Of a stretch of DNA of 50,134 bases, positions 41,760-50,134 are shown in pieces (positions within the stretch are counted from its first letter, which is position 1; each line of letters starts with the position of its first letter). Position numbers and translations under genes: made by a program. The stretch is from Acidimicrobiales bacterium. GTDB taxonomy: Bacteria > Actinomycetota > Acidimicrobiia > Acidimicrobiales > VFJN01. The notes under the pieces are model-generated. The model saw nothing but the letters and a program-made list of their open reading frames with translations, was not told the DNA's origin and made no database searches. The stretch covers positions 1-50,134 of the forward strand of contig JAUXRW010000157.1 in the NCBI GenBank assembly GCA_030681555.1. Direction: 5' to 3'.

Positions 41760-42059
41760 CTAATGTAAGTGTACGTTATTCCGACTCTTCTCCCAGCGTT
41801 TCTCCAAGCGGCGCCAGACAACGAGTGGAACGGGCCAATCGCGAGAGCTGTCGAACACGTGGTCCCCGATCTGATCAGGCGCGCTCGCCGCCTCTCGTAT
41901 CGGCGCTGCCAACAGGTCTCTCACAGGTGGCGTCAGGCCGGCAGCAGTCGCGGCCGCGCCGAGCATCGCTTCCGCGGAGGCTGCGCTGATCGTGCACGCA
42001 GCGGCAACCGCAACTGCCGCGTCGTGCGACGTCGTCGGATCTTGCAGCGCTCGCCGCAT
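41760..42059 (-). CDS. hypothetical small alanine-rich protein (doubtful)
   Basis: An open frame of up to 99 residues from ATG 42059 lies between the carboxypeptidase and Fic genes. It reads 'MRRALQDPTTSHDAAVAVAA' and ends 'KRWEKSRNNVHLH'. It resembles nothing I recognise; composition is alanine-rich and mostly helical. Its stop overlaps the conserved element in front of the Fic gene. It may equally be non-coding. The rest of the 353-base gap (41739-42091) holds only the duplicated Fic promoter element. Confidence 0.25.
   Translation of the reverse strand: MRRALQDPTTSHDAAVAVAAACTISAASAEAMLGAAATAAGLTPPVRDLLAAPIREAASAPDQIGDHVFDSSRDWPVPLVVWRRLEKRWEKSRNNVHLH
41761..41780 (-). promoter_or_regulatory. 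promoter/operator element in front of Fic copy 2
   Basis: GTAAGTGTACGTTATT at 41765-41780 is identical to 34443-34458. Immediately before it, CTTAC-TAAT-GTAAG (41756-41769) forms a small perfect inverted repeat that is degenerate in copy 1. It lies 18-42 bases upstream of GTG 41738. Confidence 0.5.
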
Positions 42060-42091
42060 GACGTTCCGAGCTGAGCTGGAACCGGACGCGG

Positions 42092-44182
42092 TCACTCCGA
42101 GCGACCGCATGCTTGGCCGAGGTCCACGGTCTGGCCTCGATCGACGACGATCTCACCGACGACGACGACGCCATCGGACGTCTCGCACCGGAAGAGCCAC
42201 GCCTCCTCCGCGCCCGAGGTCGCCGGACTCGGTCCGGTGAAGGTGACCTCGCCCGACCAGTCATCGAAGGTGCGGTCCGCTTGGTCGTAGCTGACGACGA
42301 CAGCGGTGTACACGCCAGGGGCGGGATCGAAGAGCGTGACGTCTTCGTCGTTGTCGCCCCACAGCGCGGACGCGGTCACGAGCTCACCGGCGGCGTCGAG
42401 CAGGTACAGGTCCCAGTCCGTGGCGGGGTCGCTCCACTCGATGTGGACCCCGACACGCTCGTTGTCCGCCGTCGGCGGGTCCTTCACCTCGAACTGGAAG
42501 GTCTCGTACGGCGGGTCGATGCGCGACGGCGTCGGTGACCACGGATAGTGGATGTTCTCTTCAGGCACGACGGCCGGGTCGTTGACCATGGTGATCGTCG
42601 GCTGCGCGGGAGCCAGCGGCTCGCGCCCGTGGCGACCGGCGACGATCGGACGGGTCGACGGGTTGACATGCCACGTGAACGCGCCGCCGGCGGTGACCAT
42701 CTCGCTGGTCAGGGTGTCCTCGAACGTCTGCGCCTCCCCGACGTGGTTGCAGAAGTCGTCGGCGCAGACCGGCGAGGTGGCCGTCTCGAACGTCTTGGTG
42801 AGGCTGAGCCTCGACCCGGACGGCGCTGTGCCGGTCAGCACGGCGTGCAGCGAGGAGTTCGCGGTCGCCTCGAGCGCGTCGAAGTACGCGGCTCGGTTGC
42901 CGCCTCCACCGGCGCCGGCGGCCGGCGAAAGTCCAAGGTACTCCGCGACCACGCCGGTCTCGTACGGCGGGTGGAACTCGGAGGGGCCGATCTCGAACGT
43001 GTACGAGAGCGCACCCGCGGTCCAGAACGACCAGTCCTCGGTCGAACCCGTCGTGTCGTACAGGCCGAAGCCAGGGATGCTGTCGTACCCGTTGCGCGAC
43101 GCCATCTGCTCGCCGAGAGCGGCGGCCTGCGGCTCCTCCTGGGGGAACCCTTGGGCGATGGTGCCGGGCACGCGGAGGATGAGGTTCGAGTACGTGTGGT
43201 TCGACACCAGCACCGCGACCTGTCGCGATGCGATCAGCTCGCGGATGCCTTGCACCTCAGGCTCGGAAAACGGTGCCGGCCCGCGGTAGACGTCGCTCGA
43301 CACGCTCGGGCTGGCGCCCGAACCACCCCAGAGACCGCCGTAGTTGCGGTTGAGGTCGACACCGCTGAGGCGGGTGCGCCGATCGCAGGCGCCGACGACA
43401 TCGCGACAGTTCTTCCGCTTCATCTCGAAGTCGTGCTTCGAGAACTCCTGCGACGCCGCGCCGGGCCGCGCCTCGCGCGAGACGACGAACCCGTCCGGGT
43501 TGACGACCGGGATCACGATCGTGCGCGTCGTGTCGACGAGTGCAGTGGTCCGAGCGTCGTGCCCATAGCCGCGGATGAGGTCGTACGCGAACTCGATCGA
43601 GTGCTCGGCCGACGGCCACTCACGCGCGTGGTGGGCGCCGAGCATGAGGAACACCGGCTTGCCATCCTCGGCGTCGGGTTCGCGCGTGATCTCGATGCCC
43701 GTGATCGAACGGCCTTCCCACGAGCGGTGGTTGAGGGTGATCGGTCGCGCCAGCGTCGGGTGGTCCTTTGCCAGCTCGGCCAGCTCGCGTTCGTAGTCCG
43801 CGAGGTGGCGGTACGAGTCCCGACCGGACGGCAGTGGGCTGGCGGTGGTCGCCGCCGCGTACTGCGCGTCGGCCTGGCGGTTGGCGGCATCCCGCGCCGC
43901 GAGATCGCCGATTCGCACCGTGTAGGTGAAGCCGGCATCTCGCAGCCGCCGGTCATCGTCCTCCCCGTAGAGCACGACCTCGAGCGAGTCGGCATCGCCG
44001 TGCTCGGTCAGGTCGAGGCCGAGCTGCTGCAGGCGCTCCTTGTCGGCCCGGGTCGGCGTCGACACATCGACCACCTGCGTCTTGGGGTCTCGCGCCGGTG
44101 GACGAGGCGCGCCACCGGCACCCGTCGTCGACAGCAGGACGACCGTCGCGACCGCGACAGCGACAGCTCGTGCTACACGCAT
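42092..44182 (-). CDS. secreted M14 zinc carboxypeptidase
   Basis: A 696-residue exported metallopeptidase. A signal peptide is visible at residues 1-24: basic 'MRVAR', a hydrophobic core 'AVAVAVATVVLLS', and cleavage near 'GAGGA'. The M14 catalytic domain (~120-430) has zinc ligands H185 and E188 in 'HHAREWPS' and H329 in 'SNHTYSN', the 'GVDLNRNYGG' motif at 274, and general base E397 in 'TFEIGP'. Residues ~520-696 form a C-terminal beta-sandwich ('DWDLYLLDAAGELV', 'GVYTAVVVSYDQADRTFDDW') like pre-peptidase or jelly-roll domains. An ATG exists 15 codons upstream, but ATG 44182 gives the proper signal peptide. It degrades extracellular peptides from the C-terminus. Confidence 0.93.
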   Translation of the reverse strand: MRVARAVAVAVATVVLLSTTGAGGAPRPPARDPKTQVVDVSTPTRADKERLQQLGLDLTEHGDADSLEVVLYGEDDDRRLRDAGFTYTVRIGDLAARDAANRQADAQYAAATTASPLPSGRDSYRHLADYERELAELAKDHPTLARPITLNHRSWEGRSITGIEITREPDAEDGKPVFLMLGAHHAREWPSAEHSIEFAYDLIRGYGHDARTTALVDTTRTIVIPVVNPDGFVVSREARPGAASQEFSKHDFEMKRKNCRDVVGACDRRTRLSGVDLNRNYGGLWGGSGASPSVSSDVYRGPAPFSEPEVQGIRELIASRQVAVLVSNHTYSNLILRVPGTIAQGFPQEEPQAAALGEQMASRNGYDSIPGFGLYDTTGSTEDWSFWTAGALSYTFEIGPSEFHPPYETGVVAEYLGLSPAAGAGGGGNRAAYFDALEATANSSLHAVLTGTAPSGSRLSLTKTFETATSPVCADDFCNHVGEAQTFEDTLTSEMVTAGGAFTWHVNPSTRPIVAGRHGREPLAPAQPTITMVNDPAVVPEENIHYPWSPTPSRIDPPYETFQFEVKDPPTADNERVGVHIEWSDPATDWDLYLLDAAGELVTASALWGDNDEDVTLFDPAPGVYTAVVVSYDQADRTFDDWSGEVTFTGPSPATSGAEEAWLFRCETSDGVVVVGEIVVDRGQTVDLGQACGRSE

Positions 44183-44463
44183 CTTCGCCTCCCAGTTCTG
44201 GCACGGCTCGCCCGGTGCGCACGACAATCGTACGAAACGGACAGACCGGGCGGAAGTACTGGATCTGGATCTCCAAGGACGCCGTCGACGGCATCGATGG
44301 GGCTAGCTCCAATACCCTTAACTTAAGGTAGGGCTACAACGGTGTGGTTTGGGGGTGTGGCTCGTGCTGGTTGGAAGAAGCCCGAGACCGAGACGCGTTG
44401 TCCCAACGCGACCCGGGCGCTCAAGTGGTGGACGCGCCACCCTCAACGTTGCCGGTCACGGCA
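44183..44463. other. 281-base intergenic region with a 13-bp palindrome
   Basis: CCTTAA-C-TTAAGG at 44316-44328 is a perfect odd-centred palindrome in the only AT-rich spot of the region, ~135 bases upstream of the carboxypeptidase start. It could be an operator. No gene was recognised; a 41-codon plus-strand frame from GTG 44342 to the TAG near 44467 has no known relatives that I can name. Confidence 0.4.
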
Positions 44464-46433
44464 CTAGTCGCCCCACGTGACGTTCCGTACGTCGGTCTCG
44501 TAGCCGGACGCGACCAGTGGGCCCGGGGCGTCGCTGTGGTACCGATGCAGCTCCCAGTCGCGCGAGGTGCCAGCGAGTCGATGCGACCCGGCGGGCGTAA
44601 AGCTGAGGCCTGAGCCGGCGACGACGTCGATGACGGTCGATGTCACAAGCAGTTCTCGCGGCGCGGCTAGCCCGGCGACCTGCACTGCGATGTGGACCGC
44701 GTCGCCCTCCACCCGCTTGCCCGACGCCGTGCACTCGCCGACGTGGACGCCGGCGCTGCTGTCTCGCACTACGTCAAGCAGGGACACCGCGCAGCGAACC
44801 GCTCGTGCTGCGCGTGTGAACCGGGCGACCAGCCGGTCATCGTCCTCCGCGCCTCGCTCGCCGCCAAAGCGCTGCACGACCTCGGTGACGCGGCGGTCGA
44901 GCTCGCCGAGAGGACCTCTGATGCAGAGGATCGCAGCGAGCACGCGGTCATCCTCGGGGTCGGTGATCTCATCGTCGATGTCGTCGAGGAACCGCTCGAT
45001 GGCATCCGGAATCGCCTCGCTGTTGTGGATGAACACGAGGTGGTCGGGTCCGGCGAGCGACTCGAACCTCGCCCCGTCGATCCGGCGCGCCACGTCGTGG
45101 CCCATGGCCGCCGGGATCAAGCGGTCGCCCACGCAGTGCAGCACCAAGGTCGGGAGGTGGATTGCAGCAGCGGCCTCTCGTGCGTCGAAGCCGTGGTAGC
45201 CCTGCAGATCGACCGAGCCATTGCGGGGCTCATGCACGTGATCTCCGCGGCTGTGAGCGCGCTGCGGAGCGCCGGAACGCTGGCCCACGTGGGCGCGATC
45301 ACCGACATCAGCACACCTTCGCCCCAGCGTTCGCTGGCCCCGTCGAGCACGGACCACAGGTGGTCGTAGTCCTCCTTCGGTACGTCGATGTCGGGCGCCC
45401 AGTCGACTGAGACGAGCGTGTCGAGGAGGATCAACGCCTCGACACGATCTGGGTGGCTGGCGGCGAGCACCATCGATGGCAGCCCGCCCTCTGAGTAGCC
45501 GAGGACGACCGCGCGACGGGAATCGACCGCGTCGAGCACCGCGAGGAGGTCGGCTGTGCGCTGCTCGAGGGTCGGTGCCGCTGGGATCGGGTCGGAGAGG
45601 CCGGTCCCCGGCTTGTCGAACAGGATCAGTCGGCCGTTCTTCGCGAGGCGGCGCAGCATCGCAGTCGCGTATGGGTCCGACCACCAGAGCTCGACGTGCG
45701 ACATCGTCCCGCAGACGAAGAGGAGGTCGCGCTGGCCATCACCCACCACCTGGTACGCGATGCTCACGCCGGCGTTGCGGGCGTAGCGCGTGGTCGGGAT
45801 CTCGAAGGGCTCGGTGTCGGAGCTGAGCCGCGGTCCCACGCGCCAGGCGACCTGCGATGACGGGTCGGGGAAGTACCCGCACTGCCGCCCCGTGCGGACT
45901 GAACTGTCGAGGTGCGCGCCCAAGGCTCCGTTGTGGTCTGCGATGCGCTGGATCGCGCTCCGGATCGCTCGGGTGACGTTCAGCCGTGCTCGTTCCGCTC
46001 GGGAGCCAGCCCGTCGGTCCCGGCCGGCCAGACCCGTGGAGCGGAGGAGTTCCTCCACGATCGCGTCGTGCTCGGCTCGGGCGAGCGCGGCGCGCTCGGT
46101 GTCGTGGTCAGCGTCCGCCTCGTCGATGTCGCGCTGCAGATCGCCCAGTCGCAGCCGATACGACCGCTTCGCTGCTTCGTCCAGCACCGGGCCGAGATCC
46201 GAGTCCGCAGCCGCGACCAGGCCGTCCTCGGCGAGCACAGCGGCGTCGGTGCGCGTGCTCGTCCGACCCGCAGTAGCCAACGCGAGCGCATCGTGGTCCC
46301 GGTGCGGCGACGTCAGCAGCCGGGCCAGGTGGTCCATGCCCTTCGAGTGCCGCACGCGCACGACGCGGCCCCCGTACGTCACCGTCCAGTACTCGCCCTC
46401 GCGGGCAAGCGTGGCGTCCACGGCCACAGTCAA
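44464..46433 (-). pseudogene. alpha/beta-hydrolase fused to a degenerate nucleotidyl-cyclase domain, frameshifted
   Basis: Starting at GTG/ATG 46433, the first frame encodes a domain found at the C-terminus of LuxR/BTAD ATPases ('GEYWTVTYGGRVVRVRHSKG') and a coiled-coil-like charged segment. An alpha/beta-hydrolase core follows (nucleophile in 'LGYSEGG', 'NAGVSIAYQVVGDG', 'LILFDKPGTGLSD'). Near 45205-45240 the homology moves to another frame, which gives the end of the hydrolase ('IHLPTLVLHCVGDRLIP', 'AGPDHLVF') and a class III cyclase-like domain ('GVHVGECTASGKRVEGDAVH', 'LLVTSTVIDVVAGSGLSF') to 44464. The cyclase part lacks the 'FTDI' and 'TTGDG' metal segments ('RGAEDDDRL' instead), so it cannot make cyclic nucleotides. 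The frameshift is a natural lesion or a sequencing error. Confidence 0.78.
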
Positions 46434-46449
46434 CCACGGTGCGCGCCGC

Positions 46450-46477
46450 GGTTCATGTGCGATGAACGGCCGTTCAT
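46450..46477. promoter_or_regulatory. perfect 16-bp palindromic operator with extra half-site
   Basis: ATGAACGGCCGTTCAT at 46462-46477 is a perfect palindrome lying 23 bases before ATG 46500 and 29 bases from the start of the divergent gene at 46433. A further half-site, GGTTCAT, lies at 46450-46456 just upstream. Spacing and symmetry are typical of TetR-family operators. It would control both divergent genes. Confidence 0.65.
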
Positions 46478-46499
46478 GCCACCGTCACGCCTAGCGAGC

Positions 46500-48092
46500 A
46501 TGACCACACATGCGCACGCCACTGCCAGGCTGCATGAGCTGCTCGAGCGCTACCGCCGTCCCGCGGTCTCGCTCGGGTCGGTTCTCTGCGACGACCACCC
46601 CACGACCGACATCGCGCTTACCGTCGTCGGAAGTGACCTCGGGGTCGAGACGGTCACCTTTGGCGAGCTCCGGCAGCGCTCCGAGCGCCTCGCCGTTGGG
46701 CTTGCCGCGCTGGGCCTCGAGCGCGGTGACCGTGTCGCGACGCTGATGGGCAAGTCGGCCGACCTGGTGACGACGCTGCTCGCCGTCTGGCGCTGCGGCG
46801 CAGTGCACGTCCCGCTGTTCACGGCATTCGCGCCGCCCGCCATCGACCTGCGTCTAGCGGCCAGCGGCGCCCGGATCGTGGTCGTCGACGATGCCCAGCG
46901 CAGCAAGCTTGATGACACCGGCTTTGAAGGTCCCGTTCTGATCGCGGGCGACGTGCCGGGGGGTTCGACCGGCAACGGTGACCCGCCGGATGTGGCGCTC
47001 GCCGGTGACGACCCGTTCATCGTCAACTACACCTCCGGCACCACCGGACCGCCGAAGGGCGTTGCCACCCCCGTCTGGTCGATCGCAGCCATGCGCTTCT
47101 ACCTCGAGCGCGGGCTCGGCGTCGAGGACGACGACGTGTATTGGAACGCGGCGGACCCAGGCTGGGCGTACGGGCTCTTCTATGCCGTCGTGGCGCCGCT
47201 CGCTGCCGGGCGGCCGACGACGTTGCTCGCCGCCCCGTTCGCGCCCGAGCTGGCGTGGCAGGTGCTTGCCGATCTCGAGGTGACCAACCTCGCCGCGGCA
47301 CCCGCCGTGTACCGGGCGCTGCGCAGCGCGTGTCCTGAAGGTCGGGGCTCATCGCTCCGTCGCCTGTCGAGCGCCGGCGAGCCGCTCGATGCCGACACCC
47401 TGGGCTGGGCGCGGGACGCACTTGGCATCGAGATCCGCGACCACTACGGCCAGACCGAGCTCGGCATGGCGATCGCAAACGCGTGGCACCCTGAGCTCCG
47501 TCAGGCGGTCAAGCTCGGATCGATGGGCACCCCGCTGCCCGGGTGGACGGTGCAGGTCCTGCGCGACGACGGCGCCGTCGCCGGTCCCGGCGAGCTCGGC
47601 CAGGTCGCCGTTGATGTCACCGCCAGCCCCGCCATGCCATTCTCTGGCTACGTCGACGCACCCGAGCGGACGGCGAAGCGGCTGTCCGCCGACGGACGCT
47701 GGTACCTCACCGGTGACACGGCGACGCGCGACGCGGATGGCTACTTCTTCTTCGCAGCGAGAGACGACGATGTCATCATCGCCGCCGGCTACCGGATCGG
47801 CCCCTTCGAGATCGAATCGGTGCTCGTGGAGCACCCCGACGTCGTCGAGGCTGCCGTGGTGGGAATCCCCGACGAGCGGGGTGGCGAGGTGATCGCGGCC
47901 TTCGTCGTCCTCCGTGCCGGTGCCCGAGCCGACGATAGCCTCTCCTCGGAGTTCCAGCAGCTCGTCAAGGGGCGCAACGCGGCGCACGCCTACCCGCGGG
48001 TCGTTCGGTTCGTCGACGCGCTGCCGCGGAACCCGAGCGGAAAGGTGCAGCGGTACCTGCTGCGAGCACCGGAGGGAGAAGGTCATCGCTGA
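46500..48092 (+). CDS. acyl-CoA synthetase, acetate/medium-chain (ACSM-like) type
   Basis: A 530-residue AMP-dependent ligase. 'NYTSGTTGPPKG' near residue 180 is the phosphate-binding loop. 'DHYGQTELGM' (~320), 'YLTGDTATRDADGYFFFAAR' (~405) and 'IAAGYRIGPFEIESVL' (hinge, ~430) follow, and 'RNPSGKVQRYLLR' holds the catalytic lysine. The 'AGYRIGPFEIE' hinge and 'GWAYGLFYAVVAPLAAG' segment are typical of the acetyl-CoA synthetase/ACSM branch, so a short- or medium-chain acid is likely. ATG 46500 was chosen since upstream codons only overlap the operator and the divergent gene. A hairpin follows 110 bases after the stop. Confidence 0.92.
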   Translation: MTTHAHATARLHELLERYRRPAVSLGSVLCDDHPTTDIALTVVGSDLGVETVTFGELRQRSERLAVGLAALGLERGDRVATLMGKSADLVTTLLAVWRCGAVHVPLFTAFAPPAIDLRLAASGARIVVVDDAQRSKLDDTGFEGPVLIAGDVPGGSTGNGDPPDVALAGDDPFIVNYTSGTTGPPKGVATPVWSIAAMRFYLERGLGVEDDDVYWNAADPGWAYGLFYAVVAPLAAGRPTTLLAAPFAPELAWQVLADLEVTNLAAAPAVYRALRSACPEGRGSSLRRLSSAGEPLDADTLGWARDALGIEIRDHYGQTELGMAIANAWHPELRQAVKLGSMGTPLPGWTVQVLRDDGAVAGPGELGQVAVDVTASPAMPFSGYVDAPERTAKRLSADGRWYLTGDTATRDADGYFFFAARDDDVIIAAGYRIGPFEIESVLVEHPDVVEAAVVGIPDERGGEVIAAFVVLRAGARADDSLSSEFQQLVKGRNAAHAYPRVVRFVDALPRNPSGKVQRYLLRAPEGEGHR

Positions 48093-48204
48093 GGCCGCGT
48101 CATCTCGGTTGGGATGGAAGCGACCGGCGTCTCTGGAAGCCGGTGCGCTGGGTGCTCGAAGGATCGGTGCCGGAGGCGGTCGAGATCTTGCTCGAGGGGG
48201 CTGA

Positions 48205-48230
48205 GGCTGATCCCGTGGTCGGGGTCAGCC
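48205..48230. terminator. hairpin between convergent acyl-CoA ligase genes
   Basis: GGCTGATCCC (48205-48214) and GGGGTCAGCC (48221-48230) pair at nine of ten positions around a six-base loop. The stem overlaps the last codons of the minus-strand synthetase gene (stop 48225-48227). It probably ends transcription from one or both sides. The 110 bases before it contain no recognised gene. Confidence 0.5.
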
Positions 48231-49814
48231 CATGAACTGGTCTCGCAGCACGAACTTCTGGATCTTGCCGGACGCCGTGAGAGGAAACTCATTGAGGAAC
48301 CGCCAGTGCCGCGGCGTCTTCTGCGGGGAGAGGTGCGCCCGGCAGTGGTCGAACAGCTCCTGCTCCGTGGGTGCCTCGCCGGGCGCCGGGCGCACGAAGG
48401 CGGCAACGGCCTCGCCCCACCGCTCGTCCGGGACGCCGACGACTGCGACGTCGGCCACCTTCGGGTGCTCGAAGAGGAGGTCCTCGATCTCGCGTGGATA
48501 GATGTTCTCGCCACCTCGGATGATCATGTCCTTCAGCCGACCCTCGATCCGGAGGAACCCACGGTCGTCCATCGAGGCGAGGTCGCCGGTGTGGTACCAG
48601 CCCTCGTCGTCGATGGCCGCCGCGGTCTGATCGGGCATGTCGTAGTACCCGGTCATCACGCAGTAGCCCCGGGCGCACAGTTCGCCGGCCTCGCCGCACG
48701 GCACGATCTTTCCGGTCTCGGGGTCGGTGATCTTGATCTCGGTCTGGGGCACCGGGCGGCCGAGTGTCTCCGTCTTGTCGACGAAGTCGTCGTCGAGGCG
48801 CACCTGGGTGAGCAGCGGCGAGCACTCGGTGGTGCCGTACACGATGGAGAACTGGACCCCGAAGGACGCCTCCACCCGTTTCACGAGCTCTGCCGGGACG
48901 GTGGCGCCTCCCGACAGCGCCACCCGCACGCGAGAGAGATCACGCGTCGCGAGGTCTGGGCACTCGAGGAGCGCGAGCAGGACGGTCGGAACCCCGAGGA
49001 TGATGTCAGCACGCTCGGTCTCGGCCAGCTCGAGCATGAGCGACGGATCGAAGGCGTACACCGGGATGTGGCACGCGCCTGCCTGCAGGGTGCCGAGCAC
49101 ACCCAGCACGCAGCCAGCGGTGTGGAACATCGGGAACGGGTTGAGGCAGGTGTCGCCCGGCCGCACGTCAGTGAGGGTGGCGAAAATGCGAGCGTTGTTC
49201 GTCAGGCCGCGGTGGTGGAGGAGCGCGCCTTTCGGGAACCCCGTCGTGCCGGAGGTGTACTGGATCTGCGCGGGATCGCTGGGCCGAACGTCGGGCAGCT
49301 TCGGGTTGGCGGGGCTCGTCGCCAGCAGCGCGTCCCAATCCTCGAACGAAACCGATTCCCGGAGGGCCGGAAGCGATGGGCGCACCGCCTCGAGCGAGGC
49401 AGCCATGGGGTTGCCCCGGAACTCCGGCACCAGAAAGATCCCCGACGCGCCGGACTGGCGCAGCACGTACTCAAGCTCCCTGGCCTGGTAGGCCGGGTTG
49501 ACCGTGACGAGCACCACCCCCGCGAGGCCGGCACCGAGCTCGAGCAGGACCCACTCGGGGAGGTTCGGAGCCCACACCGCAACCCGCTCGCCCGGCTCGA
49601 ACCGCTCCAGCAGCGCACCGGCGACGCGCTCGGCGTCGGCGACCAGCTCGTCGAAGCTCCAGCGGCGGCGGTCCTCGGGGCGACCTGGCGTGCCCTCGGC
49701 CATGGCGGGCCGGGGCCCGTGCTGCTCGGCGGCGGCGCGGAGGGCACTGCCGACCGTCGACTCCTCGATCGTAATCGACGGCTCCGCCGGCCAATACGAC
49801 TCGGTGAGCTTCAT
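48225..49814 (-). CDS. long/medium-chain acyl-CoA synthetase (FadD-like)
   Basis: A 529-residue AMP-dependent ligase of the FadD type. Motifs: 'QYTSGTTGFPKGALLHH' (~190), 'YGTTECSPLLTQ' (~330), 'YHTGDLASMDDRGFLRIEGR' with 'IIRGGENIYPREIE' (~425-455), and 'LTASGKIQKF' with the C-terminal catalytic lysine near 518. The 'FPMFHTAGCVLGVLGTL' segment resembles fatty-acyl rather than acetyl ligases. ATG 49814 follows GGGAGA; a TTG seven codons upstream is less likely. It converges on the other ligase gene. With it, the window has three different acid-activating ligases. Confidence 0.94.
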   Translation of the reverse strand: MKLTESYWPAEPSITIEESTVGSALRAAAEQHGPRPAMAEGTPGRPEDRRRWSFDELVADAERVAGALLERFEPGERVAVWAPNLPEWVLLELGAGLAGVVLVTVNPAYQARELEYVLRQSGASGIFLVPEFRGNPMAASLEAVRPSLPALRESVSFEDWDALLATSPANPKLPDVRPSDPAQIQYTSGTTGFPKGALLHHRGLTNNARIFATLTDVRPGDTCLNPFPMFHTAGCVLGVLGTLQAGACHIPVYAFDPSLMLELAETERADIILGVPTVLLALLECPDLATRDLSRVRVALSGGATVPAELVKRVEASFGVQFSIVYGTTECSPLLTQVRLDDDFVDKTETLGRPVPQTEIKITDPETGKIVPCGEAGELCARGYCVMTGYYDMPDQTAAAIDDEGWYHTGDLASMDDRGFLRIEGRLKDMIIRGGENIYPREIEDLLFEHPKVADVAVVGVPDERWGEAVAAFVRPAPGEAPTEQELFDHCRAHLSPQKTPRHWRFLNEFPLTASGKIQKFVLRDQFMG

Positions 49815-50033
49815 CCCGTCTCCCTCGCTCGCCAATCCCGGTCAGAACGTTAGCGGCTGACCACGGTGGCGTTCACCTGGTCTTTCGGTGCTTCGCCCCG
49901 AGCCACTGACGCGCGCCGATCGTCGGGCCCACTCACGATGATTTGCGTCTCAGTGCCGCTCGGTGGATGCCACCTCCGGCAAGCCGCATAGTTGCACTCT
50001 GCGGGAAGGCATCGCGCACAGAGAGGGGACGAG
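49815..50033. other. 219-base divergent promoter region
   Basis: The region separates the minus-strand synthetase from the plus-strand SDR. No gene remnant is recognisable. GAGAGGGGAC at 50020-50029 is the ribosome-binding site for GTG 50034; ATAGTTGCACTCT (49988-50000) is the AT-richest plus-side element. Confidence 0.4.
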
Positions 50034-50134
50034 GTGGACCTGAGTGGCAAGCGGGCGCTGATCACTGGAGCGTCGCGTGGCATTGGCGAGGCGCTGGCGA
50101 GACGCTTTGCCTCGAAGGGCGCGCACGTCGCTCT
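50034..50134 (+). CDS. short-chain dehydrogenase (5' end only, runs off the window)
   Basis: The first 33 codons from GTG 50034 read 'MDLSGKRALITGASRGIGEA' then 'LARRFASKGAHVA', the standard SDR nucleotide-binding start with TGASRGIG at residues 11-18. The catalytic part lies beyond the window, so function is undefined beyond NAD(P)-dependent oxidoreductase. The GTG is preceded by a purine-rich GAGAGGGGAC. Confidence 0.88.
   Translation, partial: MDLSGKRALITGASRGIGEALARRFASKGAHVA

Noticed and set aside
33023-41780. Fic duplication as a composite transposon
   Set aside because: No transposase, terminal inverted repeats or target-site duplications could be seen around either copy.
48114-49853. 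579-codon plus-strand open frame
   Set aside because: It is antisense to the FadD-like synthetase gene and lacks any domain.

Overview
The window is a very GC-rich stretch of bacterial chromosome with dense gene packing, many GTG starts and many four-base ATGA/GTGA gene overlaps. Gene content (several CaiB-type CoA-transferases, SCP2-thiolase/DUF35 pairs, form II CO-dehydrogenase-like molybdoenzyme, multidomain ATPase and cyclase-type regulators) points to an actinobacterium with a rich acyl-CoA and ketone/steroid-like catabolism. Acidimicrobiia-like lineages are a plausible guess, but the sequence alone does not prove it. No rRNA, tRNA, CRISPR array, prophage or transposase gene was recognised.

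Layout. 1-4.0 kb (minus strand): the 5' part of an AAA-ATPase regulator, a YtcJ-like amidohydrolase and an acyl-CoA ligase. 4.0-15.1 kb (plus strand): an SDR, a truncated SDR, a complete form II 'cox' molybdenum hydroxylase operon (L, S, M subunits, split XdhC, MocA-like cytidylyltransferase, CoxG) and a thiolase-like/DUF35/amidohydrolase-2 operon. 15.3-27.4 kb (minus strand): one long operon-like run with MaoC hydratase, five CaiB-type CoA-transferases, an SDR, two enoyl-CoA hydratases, two tiny desulforedoxin-like proteins that are easily missed, and a second thiolase-like/DUF35 pair. An acyl-CoA dehydrogenase diverges from its start. Together these genes look like a beta-oxidation pathway for an unusual branched or cyclic acid: CoA transfer, dehydrogenation, hydration, oxidation, then retro-aldol cleavage by thiolase-like proteins that lack the thiolase cysteine.

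28.9-50.1 kb is more accessory in character. It holds a zinc alcohol dehydrogenase, two giant fusions of a Baeyer-Villiger-type flavoprotein with an alpha/beta-hydrolase (one in each domain order), a stand-alone hydrolase, two copies of a Fic-protein module (one broken, one intact) about 7.3 kb apart, a secreted M14 carboxypeptidase, a frameshifted hydrolase/cyclase-like regulator diverging from an acyl-CoA ligase over a perfect 16-bp palindrome, a second acyl-CoA synthetase, and the start of an SDR at the window edge.

A recurring theme is decay. At least ten gene fragments or broken genes lie between intact genes: CaiB 3' end, two SDR fragments, FAD oxidoreductase, two luciferase-like monooxygenase fragments, Fic, DUF3024, ImmA/IrrE and a helicase piece. 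One of them is a near-identical ~290-bp direct repeat that brackets 12.5 kb containing the cox operon. The items most worth following up are the mirrored monooxygenase-esterase fusions, the desulforedoxin pair inside the acyl-CoA operon, and the CaiB cluster in which two of five members seem to lack the catalytic aspartate.
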